DNA of 64,000 bases from PLOWO2-12-38-17 sp963709355 (lineage in GTDB: Bacteria; Planctomycetota; Brocadiia; Brocadiales; Brocadiaceae): contig CAVPVY010000005.1 of NCBI GenBank assembly GCA_963709355.1, forward strand, positions 124,001 to 188,000. The letters run 5' to 3'. Positions 52,963 to 62,206 of the stretch are shown here, in pieces. A program made the translations under genes and the position numbers. Numbering within the stretch: the stretch's first letter is position 1; every line of letters starts with the position of its first letter. A model generated the notes under the pieces. That model ran no database searches. It worked only from the letters and a program-made list of their open reading frames with translations, and had not been told where the DNA came from.

Positions 52963-54891
52963 ATGTATCCTTACCGTTTTAAAATTATTATAATCGTATT
53001 CATTCTGCTTTTTTTTGGCATTATTGCCAGATTGTTTCAACTCCAGATTATTGAGAGTGACAAGTACAAGGGCATATCTGAAAAACGACGTATAACAACA
53101 TATTCACTCGAAGCTGCACGCGGTTCTATTTTTGATAGAAACGGGAAACTGCTTGCTGTGGACCGTAATACCTTTGATATATCTGTCCAGTACAAAAGTT
53201 TACTATACTGCTATGTTACTAGAACTAATAATTTTATTCCACGCATTGCAGGATTGGAGGCACATAAAAAAACAAAAAAGGCATGTTCTGAATGTCATGA
53301 AAATTATGATATATGGCTTGGAAAGCTGTCGCAGTTATTAGAAACTCCAGAGACTGAATTATTAGATATTGTAGTACAGGCTGTTGAAAAAGTGGAAAAA
53401 CTCAAGCAAAATGTAGAAAAACGTGCGGGTAAATCCACACGTATTAAAGAGGAGACCGACTATTATCCGATTGTTTTTGATGCGGGATGGGAAAAAGTAA
53501 TTCAAATCGAAATTCAACAGCGCGAATATCCAGGCGTTCGTGTTACTCCAAAGTCGAAAAGGATTTATCCAGAACAGAAATTAGCCTCACATATTATTGG
53601 GTATGTGAATAAATTAACAGAAGATGAATTAAAAGCGTATGATGACAATTGGAAAAAGCACACCTTGCTTTCCAGTAATACAGATAGCGAAACTACTTCG
53701 TTACTATATGAGGGCTATACCGAAAATGATTATGTCGGCAGGACTGGAATTGAATTTCAGTACGAAACGGAATTGCGGGGCCTGAAAGGTAAGAGATTTG
53801 AGGAAATTTCATTTAAAAAAGCCCAGACTGAGAAGACGATACTGGAAAGACCTCCCGCTGCAGGAAACGACCTTTACCTTACGCTGGATAGCAGTATTCA
53901 ACAGTACGCCGAGAAATCGCTTGGATCAAACCAGGGGGCAGTGCTTGTTATGGACCCACGGACTGGAGAAATGCTCGCCATGGCAAGCAATCCACGCTTT
54001 AATCCCAATACAATTAATGAAGATTTTGATAAACTTATTAAAAATACATATAAACCATTTTTGAACAGGGCGACGCAGGGTGCGTTACCGCCAGGTTCCA
54101 TCTTCAAAATTATTACCGCCGCTGCCGCTCTTAGTACAGGTCGGATAAATGCATGGACGAATTTTGATTGTCGCGGGTACGTTAGACTTAATGATATAAC
54201 ATTCAGGTGCTGGACGAATTATGGCCACAGTATGATTTCTATAGAAGATGCTATTCCATATTCATGCAATGTGTTCTTTTTTGAAACTGGAAAGGCGCTG
54301 GGTGGAGAGCTTTTATATGCGTGGTCAAAGAAATTTGGCATAGGCGAAAAGTCAGGCATTGACCTTCCATATGAAAAAAGCGGGAATATACCCAAAATTA
54401 CCTCTACAGCGGAAGTCATGAATATGGCAATTGGACAGGGTGCATTGCTTGCAACACCGCTTCAGTTGATCAGATTGTATGCTGTAATTGCAAATGGCGG
54501 CACATTGGTTCAACCACACTTATTGCTTAAAATCGCAGACAGTAATGGTAAGGTAATTCGTACGTTTAAATCGGAGAGCAATCAAAAAATGCCGATACAG
54601 CCTGCTGTTCTCGATATCCTGAGGCAGGCGTTACAGGATACAGTTACACGCGGCACTGCCAGGGATAAAGGATTGGCTATTTACAATGTTGCCGGCAAGA
54701 CAGGCACGGCTGAAACAGGAAGGCAGAAGGACAATCATGCATGGTTTGTTGGTTATGCTCCGTACGATGAACCAAAGTACTGTTTTGTCATCCTTGTAGA
54801 GCATACACCTGAACATGCCTCAGATATTGCATGTCCCATTGCAAAAGAGCTTTTATCTTATTTGTTTCCAGAGATGGATGGCTCATCGTAA
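52963..54891 (+). CDS. mrdA: Penicillin-binding protein 2 with an inserted CXXCH
   Basis: 642 residues. Membrane helix about 7-25; pedestal domain; transpeptidase motifs S-x-x-K (P-P-G-S-I-F-K, about 375), S-x-N (Y-S-C-N) and K-T-G (G-K-T-G-T-A-E). Unusually, the pedestal contains C108-S-E-C111-H112, a c-type haem signature in an exported domain, inside a Lys-rich insertion after the A-A-R-G-S-I-F-D-R-N segment. Ends the mre operon; rodA does not follow. The motif could instead bind metal. Confidence 0.9.
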   Translation: MYPYRFKIIIIVFILLFFGIIARLFQLQIIESDKYKGISEKRRITTYSLEAARGSIFDRNGKLLAVDRNTFDISVQYKSLLYCYVTRTNNFIPRIAGLEAHKKTKKACSECHENYDIWLGKLSQLLETPETELLDIVVQAVEKVEKLKQNVEKRAGKSTRIKEETDYYPIVFDAGWEKVIQIEIQQREYPGVRVTPKSKRIYPEQKLASHIIGYVNKLTEDELKAYDDNWKKHTLLSSNTDSETTSLLYEGYTENDYVGRTGIEFQYETELRGLKGKRFEEISFKKAQTEKTILERPPAAGNDLYLTLDSSIQQYAEKSLGSNQGAVLVMDPRTGEMLAMASNPRFNPNTINEDFDKLIKNTYKPFLNRATQGALPPGSIFKIITAAAALSTGRINAWTNFDCRGYVRLNDITFRCWTNYGHSMISIEDAIPYSCNVFFFETGKALGGELLYAWSKKFGIGEKSGIDLPYEKSGNIPKITSTAEVMNMAIGQGALLATPLQLIRLYAVIANGGTLVQPHLLLKIADSNGKVIRTFKSESNQKMPIQPAVLDILRQALQDTVTRGTARDKGLAIYNVAGKTGTAETGRQKDNHAWFVGYAPYDEPKYCFVILVEHTPEHASDIACPIAKELLSYLFPEMDGSS

Positions 54892-55232
54892 TTGATTTAA
54901 TTTTCACAACAATTCCAATCTTGTAAACACGCATTGCAATGCGTCTCTAAAAACTTATTGATGATTATCCTGGATAGTGGATACAAAATAACTTTTCCTA
55001 AAGATTATGTTTTTGCTATGGACATTCGGGGAAATTTAATATTTGTAATTGCGTTACTATATTTGCACCTGCTAAATGTTATCTTTATCGAGAATATCTT
55101 TTTCCCCCCATATTCATTTTAAAAAATTATGGGACTCCTAAAAAGTAGTATTCATAATTCGTTTTATCACGAATTACACTTTTATGTTAGAAAGGGGTTT
55201 ATATAAAATTACGCTTCTTAGAAGCCCATAAT
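54892..55232. other. Interval of about 340 bases without a supported gene
   Basis: Between PBP2 and the minus-strand transglutaminase-like gene. One hydrophobic 62-codon frame exists (to 55122) but has no SD or family resemblance. I see no strong terminator; a short AT-rich hairpin may be present. Confidence 0.3.
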
Positions 55233-56012
55233 TTATAATTTGTTCATCTGTTCTCTGTACCGCCAGAACATGAACTGGAGTTTCTGGAATATTTCCATAA
55301 TAATATGGTTGTTATTAAAGTAGATGTTCCAGTGAACTTGTTCATTATCAAACGGTTCTGAGAATTTATGAGTGCTATCAAAGTTAACAAGTAATTCACT
55401 TAAAACATTATTTACCTTATTGTGTCTTAACATCAATATTGGTGATCGTTCTTCTACCCTTCCGATGACTTCCAACGGAATTATTCCGTTCCACTCTTTA
55501 GAAAAACCCTCTACTATGTATTGCGCGCCGCCTTTATCAAATAATTGATACCATACATGGGCAAAGGTCATTGAACTATTTTCGTCTGTTACCCACCCCC
55601 AAACGATGTCCCCATCTATATCTAGTTCGGAAAGTCTTGAAAAGAACAAGAAGACGGAATCTTCACAATCACCATGCTTGCTCTGTCTTGTTTCAACGGG
55701 AGTCTGCCAGTAATCTGTCTTTGGTTGCTCGGCACAGTAATCAATATTGAAGGCTATTTCTTTATACGCCTCGTATATTTGTTCACCTTTTTCAAATGTG
55801 TTGATACACCATTCTTTGTAAAGTTGATTATTGGATACAGTCTCATTCCAGTCTGAATGATATTCTGGTTGCTTTAAATGCCATATATCTTCAACGGGTT
55901 TATAGCCCCTTTCCGGGAGGAACATATCTGCGTAAGAAATTCCTGCAAACGCATTTGGATTATAAACACGCATTGCTAATATGATGGCTATAACGGCTAA
56001 AAAGAATCTCAT
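55233..56012 (-). CDS. Secreted transglutaminase-like protein
   Basis: 259 residues with a signal peptide (about 1-23, A-F-A-G). The papain/transglutaminase triad is suggested by G-D-C-E-D-S-V-F-L-F (Cys about 115) and F-A-H-V-W-Y-Q (His about 151), and an acidic residue later. Probably a cysteine-protease-like or amidase enzyme of the envelope. Substrate unknown. Confidence 0.6.
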   Translation of the reverse strand: MRFFLAVIAIILAMRVYNPNAFAGISYADMFLPERGYKPVEDIWHLKQPEYHSDWNETVSNNQLYKEWCINTFEKGEQIYEAYKEIAFNIDYCAEQPKTDYWQTPVETRQSKHGDCEDSVFLFFSRLSELDIDGDIVWGWVTDENSSMTFAHVWYQLFDKGGAQYIVEGFSKEWNGIIPLEVIGRVEERSPILMLRHNKVNNVLSELLVNFDSTHKFSEPFDNEQVHWNIYFNNNHIIMEIFQKLQFMFWRYREQMNKL

Positions 56013-56228
56013 CTTATTATTGAGAATAATTATGTTTTATAGCTGTGATTAAAGTATTTCCAAAATTTAAAAACAAAAAGCAACCCTTTGGTAATTTTAA
56101 ATCAAACATATAATCTTGAAATTGATTGTTAACTGATAGGTAGATTCTAAGGAGTTTTAAATATTGGAATTTTGTTTATAGGAATTTAATTTAAATTTTG
56201 TTACATTCCGGATGTATCTATACTTTGC

Positions 56229-56993
56229 TCATGAGGACTTTAAAACCATCAAATCTCTTTTAACTTTAGTATTACCACGTTCCTCGATGGTTTTAATTAA
56301 TTCCTCATAATTAGCCCATCCCCTGTAAGAGCGAACCCTTACTTCAGTTGTATCTATGTCTATATCTGAACTTAATACCCCAAACACACCGAGGAGATAC
56401 GCCCGTACATCGTGTGCCTCTACCTCTGTCATACCTTCTGTCTTAAATGTAATTGTATCTACCGGAACAACAGCGTGAAGATTATTATCTTCTAACGTCT
56501 TGATTATTTTTTTAGCAAACCGGATCCAGCCTTCGTAATAGTTGATTGTAACTTCTTTTGTCTCAAGATTGATATTGGTTGTTGTAACTCCTGGAAGTTC
56601 ATCCAGGGTATTGCTTAATCTTTCAATGTCAGATGCATTTGTAATATTATCAATTTTAAAGGTAAGGTATTCAGGCATTGATGCATCAAAACCTGCGTCC
56701 CCAATGGCTTTTATAATTTGCTCTTCAGTAATCGCACCGGGACACAGCGTGGAAATGCAAATTTCTGCCCTGTCAGGACTGACATTTGCGCACTTGATAG
56801 CCTTATTCTTTTGTAGCGTTGCCTTTAATTTGATAGCGTCGGCTAGATTATTAACACCGTGTAATTTTAATGTTATACCATCTGGTGACGAACCACCGCC
56901 ACCGCATGCATATATGTTTACAGTTGCGTAGGACAAGCCAATGCCGATTGATAAAATTATAAATTGTATTCTTTTTCTAAAAGAAACCTTCAT
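56229..56993 (-). CDS. Secreted protein with three heavy-metal-associated-like repeats
   Basis: 254 residues with a hydrophobic N-terminal signal segment (about 10-29). Three similar modules follow (about 38-110, 110-180, 182-250), each reading T-(L/F)-K-(L/I/T)-x then V/I-T-N/E-A...; each has an HMA/ferredoxin-like pattern in which a domain pairs neighbouring values (D-A-I-K-L, L-P-G-V-T-T, G-V-L-S-S). The CXXC of metal-binding HMA is absent, so metal binding is doubtful. Function unknown. Confidence 0.55.
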   Translation of the reverse strand: MKVSFRKRIQFIILSIGIGLSYATVNIYACGGGGSSPDGITLKLHGVNNLADAIKLKATLQKNKAIKCANVSPDRAEICISTLCPGAITEEQIIKAIGDAGFDASMPEYLTFKIDNITNASDIERLSNTLDELPGVTTTNINLETKEVTINYYEGWIRFAKKIIKTLEDNNLHAVVPVDTITFKTEGMTEVEAHDVRAYLLGVFGVLSSDIDIDTTEVRVRSYRGWANYEELIKTIEERGNTKVKRDLMVLKSS

Positions 56994-57021
56994 TTATCCG
57001 TCCTTATTCAAATATGTTTAA

Positions 57022-57066
57022 AAAGGGTCGAATGACACCGTTGGGAAACGTATCATTCGACCCTTA
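57022..57066 (-). terminator. Strong bidirectional terminator after the cytochrome peroxidase
   Basis: A 13-base perfect stem (AAGGGTCGAATGA with TCATTCGACCCTT) plus an inner CGTT/AACG stem, with T or A runs on both sides. On the minus strand it ends the peroxidase transcript eight bases after its stop. Confidence 0.88.
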
Positions 57067-57074
57067 TTTAGATG

Positions 57075-58100
57075 TTATAACGCCTTCATGAACTCTACTA
57101 AGTCCTCTAACTCCTGCTGCGTCAAATGCGACGTCCTGCCATGCATGTCCTTCTCCGTCACCGCATTGTTTATCGTGTCTAACAACGTCCTTGCACTTCC
57201 ATCATGAAAATATGTGCCTGACGCATAAATGTCCCTCAATGTCGGCGTGTCAAATTCCTTCACAAGGTCCAATCCAATTATAGGCGTGTCACTCTCCTCA
57301 CCATATGGATCCTCTCCTGCCTCCAACGCCTTCATGTTGAACACCTTTCCAGGCGTTGACCTGAATCCCTTTACTCCTACACGGCCCGTTCCCACGTCAT
57401 GTGTCTGTGCATCACTGTAAAGTGCCTTCGAATCCATCGGGTCTCCAGGATGACACTCTTCACATCCTACCTTCGGGTCATTAAATATCTTCTGACCCCT
57501 CTTCTGTGCCTCCGTCAATGAACCATCTGCATTCCTGAACGGACTTCCTGTAAACTCCAATGACCTGATGTAACAAATAAGTGACTCTAACCTCTCAGGT
57601 GAAAAGTTCTCGCTCCTGAACACAAACCCAGGGTCTCTTCCGCATACCCTGTCCAGTGAGCTTGTTGCACCTACAATTTCATCAGGGTGACCAGTAAATC
57701 CCTCATGCCTGAATGGCGGTAAGTACCTTCCTCCACGAATGTACTTAACGTTCTTCCAGCTGCCCCAACCCTCATCTCCTAAGTCCCAAATCAATCCTGT
57801 CGTCTGCCCTCTCTCATAATGACAGCTTGCGCATGCGTACTCGCCCTGGAGTCCCCATGATGCATCGTTGAATATGAACTGACCATACCTCACCAATTCA
57901 CTCTTGTATGGTGAGTGTTTTACACGGTAATGTACCTCCGGCACCGTCAATGGCTCGCCCCTTGGCAGCGGCTCCCACTCTGGTCCTGTCTGGATCGTCG
58001 CTACTACCTGCGGTGTGCCTGCCATCAACTGACCAGTAGTTACCACCCCGGCTATACCTATGGCGGCAACCAAACCCAGTTTTAACGTTTTCGTAACCAT
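57075..58100 (-). CDS. Diheme cytochrome c peroxidase-family protein
   Basis: 341 residues with a signal peptide (about 1-28). Two haem motifs, C90-A-S-C-H94 and C213-E-E-C-H217, and the MauG/CCP framework (Y-G-Q-F-I-F-N-D, T-P-T-L-R-D-I-Y, H-D-G-S) are clear. It reduces peroxide, or acts as a related electron-transfer enzyme, in the periplasm. AAAGGAGGT stands before the ATG, and codon choice is C-rich at third positions compared with its neighbours, both signs of high expression. It has its own terminator. Confidence 0.9.
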   Translation of the reverse strand: MVTKTLKLGLVAAIGIAGVVTTGQLMAGTPQVVATIQTGPEWEPLPRGEPLTVPEVHYRVKHSPYKSELVRYGQFIFNDASWGLQGEYACASCHYERGQTTGLIWDLGDEGWGSWKNVKYIRGGRYLPPFRHEGFTGHPDEIVGATSSLDRVCGRDPGFVFRSENFSPERLESLICYIRSLEFTGSPFRNADGSLTEAQKRGQKIFNDPKVGCEECHPGDPMDSKALYSDAQTHDVGTGRVGVKGFRSTPGKVFNMKALEAGEDPYGEESDTPIIGLDLVKEFDTPTLRDIYASGTYFHDGSARTLLDTINNAVTEKDMHGRTSHLTQQELEDLVEFMKAL

Positions 58101-59026
58101 ATTAAACCTCCTTTACTTACAAAATTGCCTCGCATAATTCAAGCACATCGAATATAAAAATCTGCCGTCTCCTTTTTCTTTTGATATTAAATTTCTGGAG
58201 ACTACTTTTCGTAAACCACCTCCTTTCGTCTTTACGTTTATTGTTTTAGGATTGTTAATGCTCTCGTATTAATTTTGAGCAATGATAATGCCAAAACAGA
58301 TACGCACAAAAATATTATTCCTTAACTATCTGATTTTAAATAGGTTAGACAAATCAAATTAAGAGTATTTACAATTTTCATAAGTCAGATTACCATTTGA
58401 ACTTGACCATTATAAGTCTTGAATATCTTTTATAATAATTTAAAAACATCTTAGATATTGATAATAAATGACTTACAACAATGCCTAAATTTAGGCATTG
58501 TATCGCCCATTCGTTGGCAGGAATATTGTTTTCTTAGTATATTATATCGTGCATTTAAAACTTGAATCATTTGTGAAGATAAATCGCATATAAAGTATTT
58601 AACATCAAATAACAGAAATTAGAATGTTTGCAAGTGAAGCAAAACGATTTTCATGGATTTATGTTGACTTTAAAGCCGATGACCTTGATAATAAGTAAGA
58701 ATTTGAGATATCAACAATTACCTACCTACAAAACAACAATTAAGACGAAGAAGACAACAAGGCACATCACAGAGAGTTCTTGAATATCCCTCATATTTAA
58801 AAAGGCAAAGCAGGATATGAAAAGACAATGTTTATTTTGCTTACCTTCCGTTGATAGATTCAAATTAAAAGCATTTCTTCTGACAACTAAGAATTACCAT
58901 CTTATTGTTTTTATGTAAGAGAAGATTTTATGAAATGAAAGAAAATATATAGAGATTGTTGTAATGGTTGCAAACCCAATTCCGATTAATTAATTTCAAA
59001 ATGATAGAAAGGAGTCTTGGAGTCTT
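58101..59026. other. 926-base control region between the cytochrome peroxidase and cNMP genes
   Basis: No convincing gene. It holds the divergent promoters of the peroxidase and the cNMP-binding gene. A second AAAGGAGGT (minus strand, about 58207) without a start codon nearby lies in the peroxidase leader, and the 24-base palindrome is at 58478. A 24-codon frame begins at 58624. Confidence 0.55.
58478..58501. promoter_or_regulatory. Perfect 24-base palindrome, candidate operator
   Basis: ACAATGCCTAAA followed by its exact reverse complement, with no spacer. A symmetric dimer-binding site or a hairpin in an otherwise AT-rich, gene-free region about 380 bases upstream of the peroxidase start. 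No T tract follows, so a terminator is less likely. Confidence 0.55.
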
Positions 59027-59614
59027 ATGGAACAGTTCATTAGCAGAACGGAGAAGATAAAGGAAGGCAATATTATTATAGAAGAAGGTAGTTGGGCATA
59101 TTACGCTTACGTTTTAAAATCCGGCAGGGCTAAGGTCTGGAAGAACATCAATAACAAACCGGTGCTTGTCGGCACATTAAAGGAAGGGGATGTTTTTGGG
59201 GAAATGAGTTTTTTTGGTATGGCGAAAAGAACCGCTACTATAACAGCGGATAGCGATGTAATTGTAGGAATGATCACGAAAGATACTTTTATGGAAGCCG
59301 TTAATAAACTCCCCAAAGAAGCACGTGTCAAACTCGACAAAATGACTCAAGACCTCTTTTACCTTAGCGATATCTATAGCCGTTTGACGAATTGTTTGCA
59401 TGAGATATTGAATATCAAAGGGCAGATGATTGATCCCAGGCTCTTAGAGCAAGAGATTGAAAACATGCCGGATCTCTTGCGTAAGGTTGTGGGACTGATG
59501 AATAAACGTTTCGTTTCAGCTATAGACGGAAGCATAAAACTTATGGCGCAACTGGAAGAAGCCTCCAGAACTATCGATTCATTATCTACGACACTGATTC
59601 GAAAATCCGAATGA
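59027..59614 (+). CDS. Cyclic-nucleotide-binding domain protein
   Basis: 195 residues. The cNMP-binding barrel (about 1-105) has G-D-V-F-G-E-M-S-F-F-G (about 64-74) and R-T-A-T-I-T-A (about 77-83), the phosphate-binding cassette. The C-terminal half is helical and lacks the CRP-type helix-turn-helix, so it is probably a sensor or adaptor and not a classic transcription factor. GGAG lies 5 bases before the ATG. The cyclase follows. Confidence 0.82.
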   Translation: MEQFISRTEKIKEGNIIIEEGSWAYYAYVLKSGRAKVWKNINNKPVLVGTLKEGDVFGEMSFFGMAKRTATITADSDVIVGMITKDTFMEAVNKLPKEARVKLDKMTQDLFYLSDIYSRLTNCLHEILNIKGQMIDPRLLEQEIENMPDLLRKVVGLMNKRFVSAIDGSIKLMAQLEEASRTIDSLSTTLIRKSE

Positions 59615-59656
59615 ACGAGTATTTTGATAGTCTTTATTTAGAAACAGGAAAAGGGA

Positions 59657-60514
59657 ATGGAAAACAATACTGTTAAATTTCCAATTGAAAAGGCGAAACG
59701 GATTGTTATGTTCTGTGATCTTAGGAATTCAACAGATATCTTGATGGATTTTGACCAAGGTATCTACTGTGGCATTGAAGGTTCAGAAATAAACGCCTTT
59801 ACCTATGCAGAATTTATTATGGACGTCCATGAAACGTCCTATAAAGAACTCTATTTAGGGCATGAAAATACCTATGCGGAAATATATGGTGATGGTATGA
59901 TGGGAATATTTCCGGAAGATAATGCAAAATACATTTTAGAAAATATTTATAGGCTGACAAAACGCATGCGAGCTTATAATGATTCCCAAAGCATGGGTGT
60001 CCTTAAACCCAGAATCGATATAGGCTTCGGCATTACGGTAGGAGAGGTTTCGTTTATTTATTACCCACTGGACAAACACCATCATCCGGTAAGCCGATGT
60101 GTTCATGAGGCTTCCAGAATTGAAGGACTATCGAGATTGTATGATGCCAGGGTTTTGATTTCTGACCGTTTTTTTAAATTTGCGGAAGGTTACATTTATA
60201 CTGACCAAAGGTTCTCTTATCGTTTCATTGACCGGATTATATTAAAGGGCTTCAGGGAACCCATTACTCTATTTGAACTTCTCATTGACAATGACCCCAG
60301 ATTTGAGATTAAAAAAAACTCCGTGAAAGAATATTGGGAGGCATATTCGAGGTATTGCAGAAGAGAATGGGGAACAGCAATGGAACACTTTCATAAAATC
60401 TACCACGAATATGGATTAGGGATAGGGTCGGTTATGGCAAAAAGATGCAAAATCCTTTCAAAGAGCCCCTCCAATACGGATTGGAATGGAATATGGAATA
60501 TGGAAGATAAATAG
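59657..60514 (+). CDS. Class III adenylate/guanylate cyclase-like enzyme
   Basis: 285 residues. The catalytic domain has the metal Asp in F-C-D-L-R-N-S-T (about 19-26) and G-D-G-M-M-G-I-F (about 78-85), and R in H-E-A-S-R-I-E-G-L (about 155-163). The usual Asn of N-x-A-S-R is His here, so purine choice or activity may differ. It is coupled to the cNMP-binding protein (42-base gap), so it may make the signal that its neighbour reads. Confidence 0.82.
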   Translation: MENNTVKFPIEKAKRIVMFCDLRNSTDILMDFDQGIYCGIEGSEINAFTYAEFIMDVHETSYKELYLGHENTYAEIYGDGMMGIFPEDNAKYILENIYRLTKRMRAYNDSQSMGVLKPRIDIGFGITVGEVSFIYYPLDKHHHPVSRCVHEASRIEGLSRLYDARVLISDRFFKFAEGYIYTDQRFSYRFIDRIILKGFREPITLFELLIDNDPRFEIKKNSVKEYWEAYSRYCRREWGTAMEHFHKIYHEYGLGIGSVMAKRCKILSKSPSNTDWNGIWNMEDK

Positions 60515-60560
60515 TAAGCGTTTACAAATTTTAGACTGGAATGATAAAATATTGTCATCA

Positions 60561-62105
60561 ATGAATATACTATTAATATACCCTGAATTCCCAGATACAT
60601 TTTGGAGTTTCAAACACGCACTTAAGTTTGTACGCAAAAGGGCCTCCTTTCCACCACTAGGACTACTAACAGTTGCCGCAATGCTACCAACAGAGTGGTC
60701 AAAGCGCTTAGTCGACGTTAATGTGACAAGGCTCACGGATGAAGATCTGGCATGGGCGGATTATGCGTTTATCAGCGGCATGGTTGTACAAAGAACGTCA
60801 GCTCAGCATATCATTGGGCGTTGCAAGGAAGCTGGCATCTGCGTAATTGCCGGAGGGCCTTTATTCACGAGCGAGTATGAACAATTTGAGAATGTCGATC
60901 ATTTCATACTCAATGAGGCAGAGCTAACCCTACCATCCTTTTTAGAAGACCTGAATAATAGTTGTGCCAGGCGTGTGTACAGCACAGCTGATTTTGCTGA
61001 TATTCGAAAAACTCCAGCACCTCTTTGGAAGTTAGTAGATTTGAGGAAATACGCCTCGATGAACATACAGTATTCCCGAGGTTGTCCCTACCACTGCGAG
61101 TTCTGCAACGTGACGTCATTATTTGGACGACTCACGCGTACCAAAACAGCCGAACAAATCATTACCGAGATAGACAGTTTCTATAACATGGGGTGGCGTG
61201 GATCCGTATTCTTCGTAGATGACAATCTCATCGGTAACAAAAAAACCCTCAAGAACGAATTGCTGCCCGCTTTGATAGCATGGCAGAAAGAACATACACC
61301 GTTAACGTTTAACACAGAAGCCTCCATCAATCTGGCCGATGATGAATCCCTGATGCAAATGATGTCTGAAGCAGGCTTTAATGCTGTTTTTGTAGGGATC
61401 GAGACCCCGGATGCAGATAGTTTGGCAGAATGTAATAAAAAACAAAATAAAAACCGTAACCTGGTCGAAGACGTGCGGCGTATTCAGCGAGCCGGACTGC
61501 AAGTACAAGCAGGCTTTATAGTAGGTTTTGACACTGATACGTCATCCATCTTTCAGCGACAAATTGATTTTATACAAAAAAGCGGGATTGTCTCGGCGAT
61601 GGTTGGTATGCTTCAGGCCCCGACAGGAACAAAGCTCTACGAACGTCTCAAACAGGAGGGACGTTTGCTTGGACAAATGTCTGGGGACAATGTGGATGGC
61701 ACAACGAACATTATCCCAAAGATGGATATTGATACATTCCGGGAAGGGTATAAAAATATACTGAGACACATTTATTCTCCCAAAAATTATTATCAGCGGA
61801 TAAAGACCTTCTTTCGTGAATATAAAGCGCCAAAGATTAAAACTCAATTTGAATTCAATCATTTACTGACGGTATTTCGTGCCTTCTACCACCTCGGTAT
61901 CCTTGGCAATGAACGCATACAGTTTTGGAAACTCTTATTATGGACATGCTTTCAGTACCCAAAGTTATTCCCGCTAGCCATTCGACTTGCAATTTGTGGT
62001 CACCATTTCTGTAAAGTCTGCGAACTATACATCTTTAAGAACTCGTTATTGCCAACCGAATACCCGGAAAATAGTTCCGGGGATAGCTCACGATTATACG
62101 AATAG
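60561..62105 (+). CDS. B12-binding radical SAM enzyme (DUF4070 type)
   Basis: 514 residues from the ATG at 60561; an earlier frame overlaps the cyclase. The B12-binding-like N-terminal part (about 1-140) has V-I-A-G-G-P-L-F-T. The radical SAM cluster motif is G-C-P-Y-H-C-E-F-C (C-x3-C-x2-C, about 179-186). DUF4070-type C-terminus. The family includes methylases such as the hopanoid HpnP, but this may be any such methylase. It is 46 bases after the cyclase; a link to cNMP signalling is unproven. Confidence 0.75.
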   Translation: MNILLIYPEFPDTFWSFKHALKFVRKRASFPPLGLLTVAAMLPTEWSKRLVDVNVTRLTDEDLAWADYAFISGMVVQRTSAQHIIGRCKEAGICVIAGGPLFTSEYEQFENVDHFILNEAELTLPSFLEDLNNSCARRVYSTADFADIRKTPAPLWKLVDLRKYASMNIQYSRGCPYHCEFCNVTSLFGRLTRTKTAEQIITEIDSFYNMGWRGSVFFVDDNLIGNKKTLKNELLPALIAWQKEHTPLTFNTEASINLADDESLMQMMSEAGFNAVFVGIETPDADSLAECNKKQNKNRNLVEDVRRIQRAGLQVQAGFIVGFDTDTSSIFQRQIDFIQKSGIVSAMVGMLQAPTGTKLYERLKQEGRLLGQMSGDNVDGTTNIIPKMDIDTFREGYKNILRHIYSPKNYYQRIKTFFREYKAPKIKTQFEFNHLLTVFRAFYHLGILGNERIQFWKLLLWTCFQYPKLFPLAIRLAICGHHFCKVCELYIFKNSLLPTEYPENSSGDSSRLYE

Positions 62106-62206
62106 ATTGTTTGAAAGCCCTCAATTGGTTACTTCAAATAGGATGTGAAATCATGAGTAAAAAATACGGGAACTAAGACCTCAATGCGAGTTGCGGCTAC
62201 ATTGCG

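Noticed and set aside
54934..55122. 62-codon hydrophobic frame after PBP2.
   Set aside because: No SD, no family resemblance, and AT-rich composition makes a chance frame likely.
58205..58216. Perfect SD (AAAGGAGGT, minus strand) in the peroxidase leader as start of a small gene.
   Set aside because: No start codon at a suitable distance is followed by a frame of useful length.
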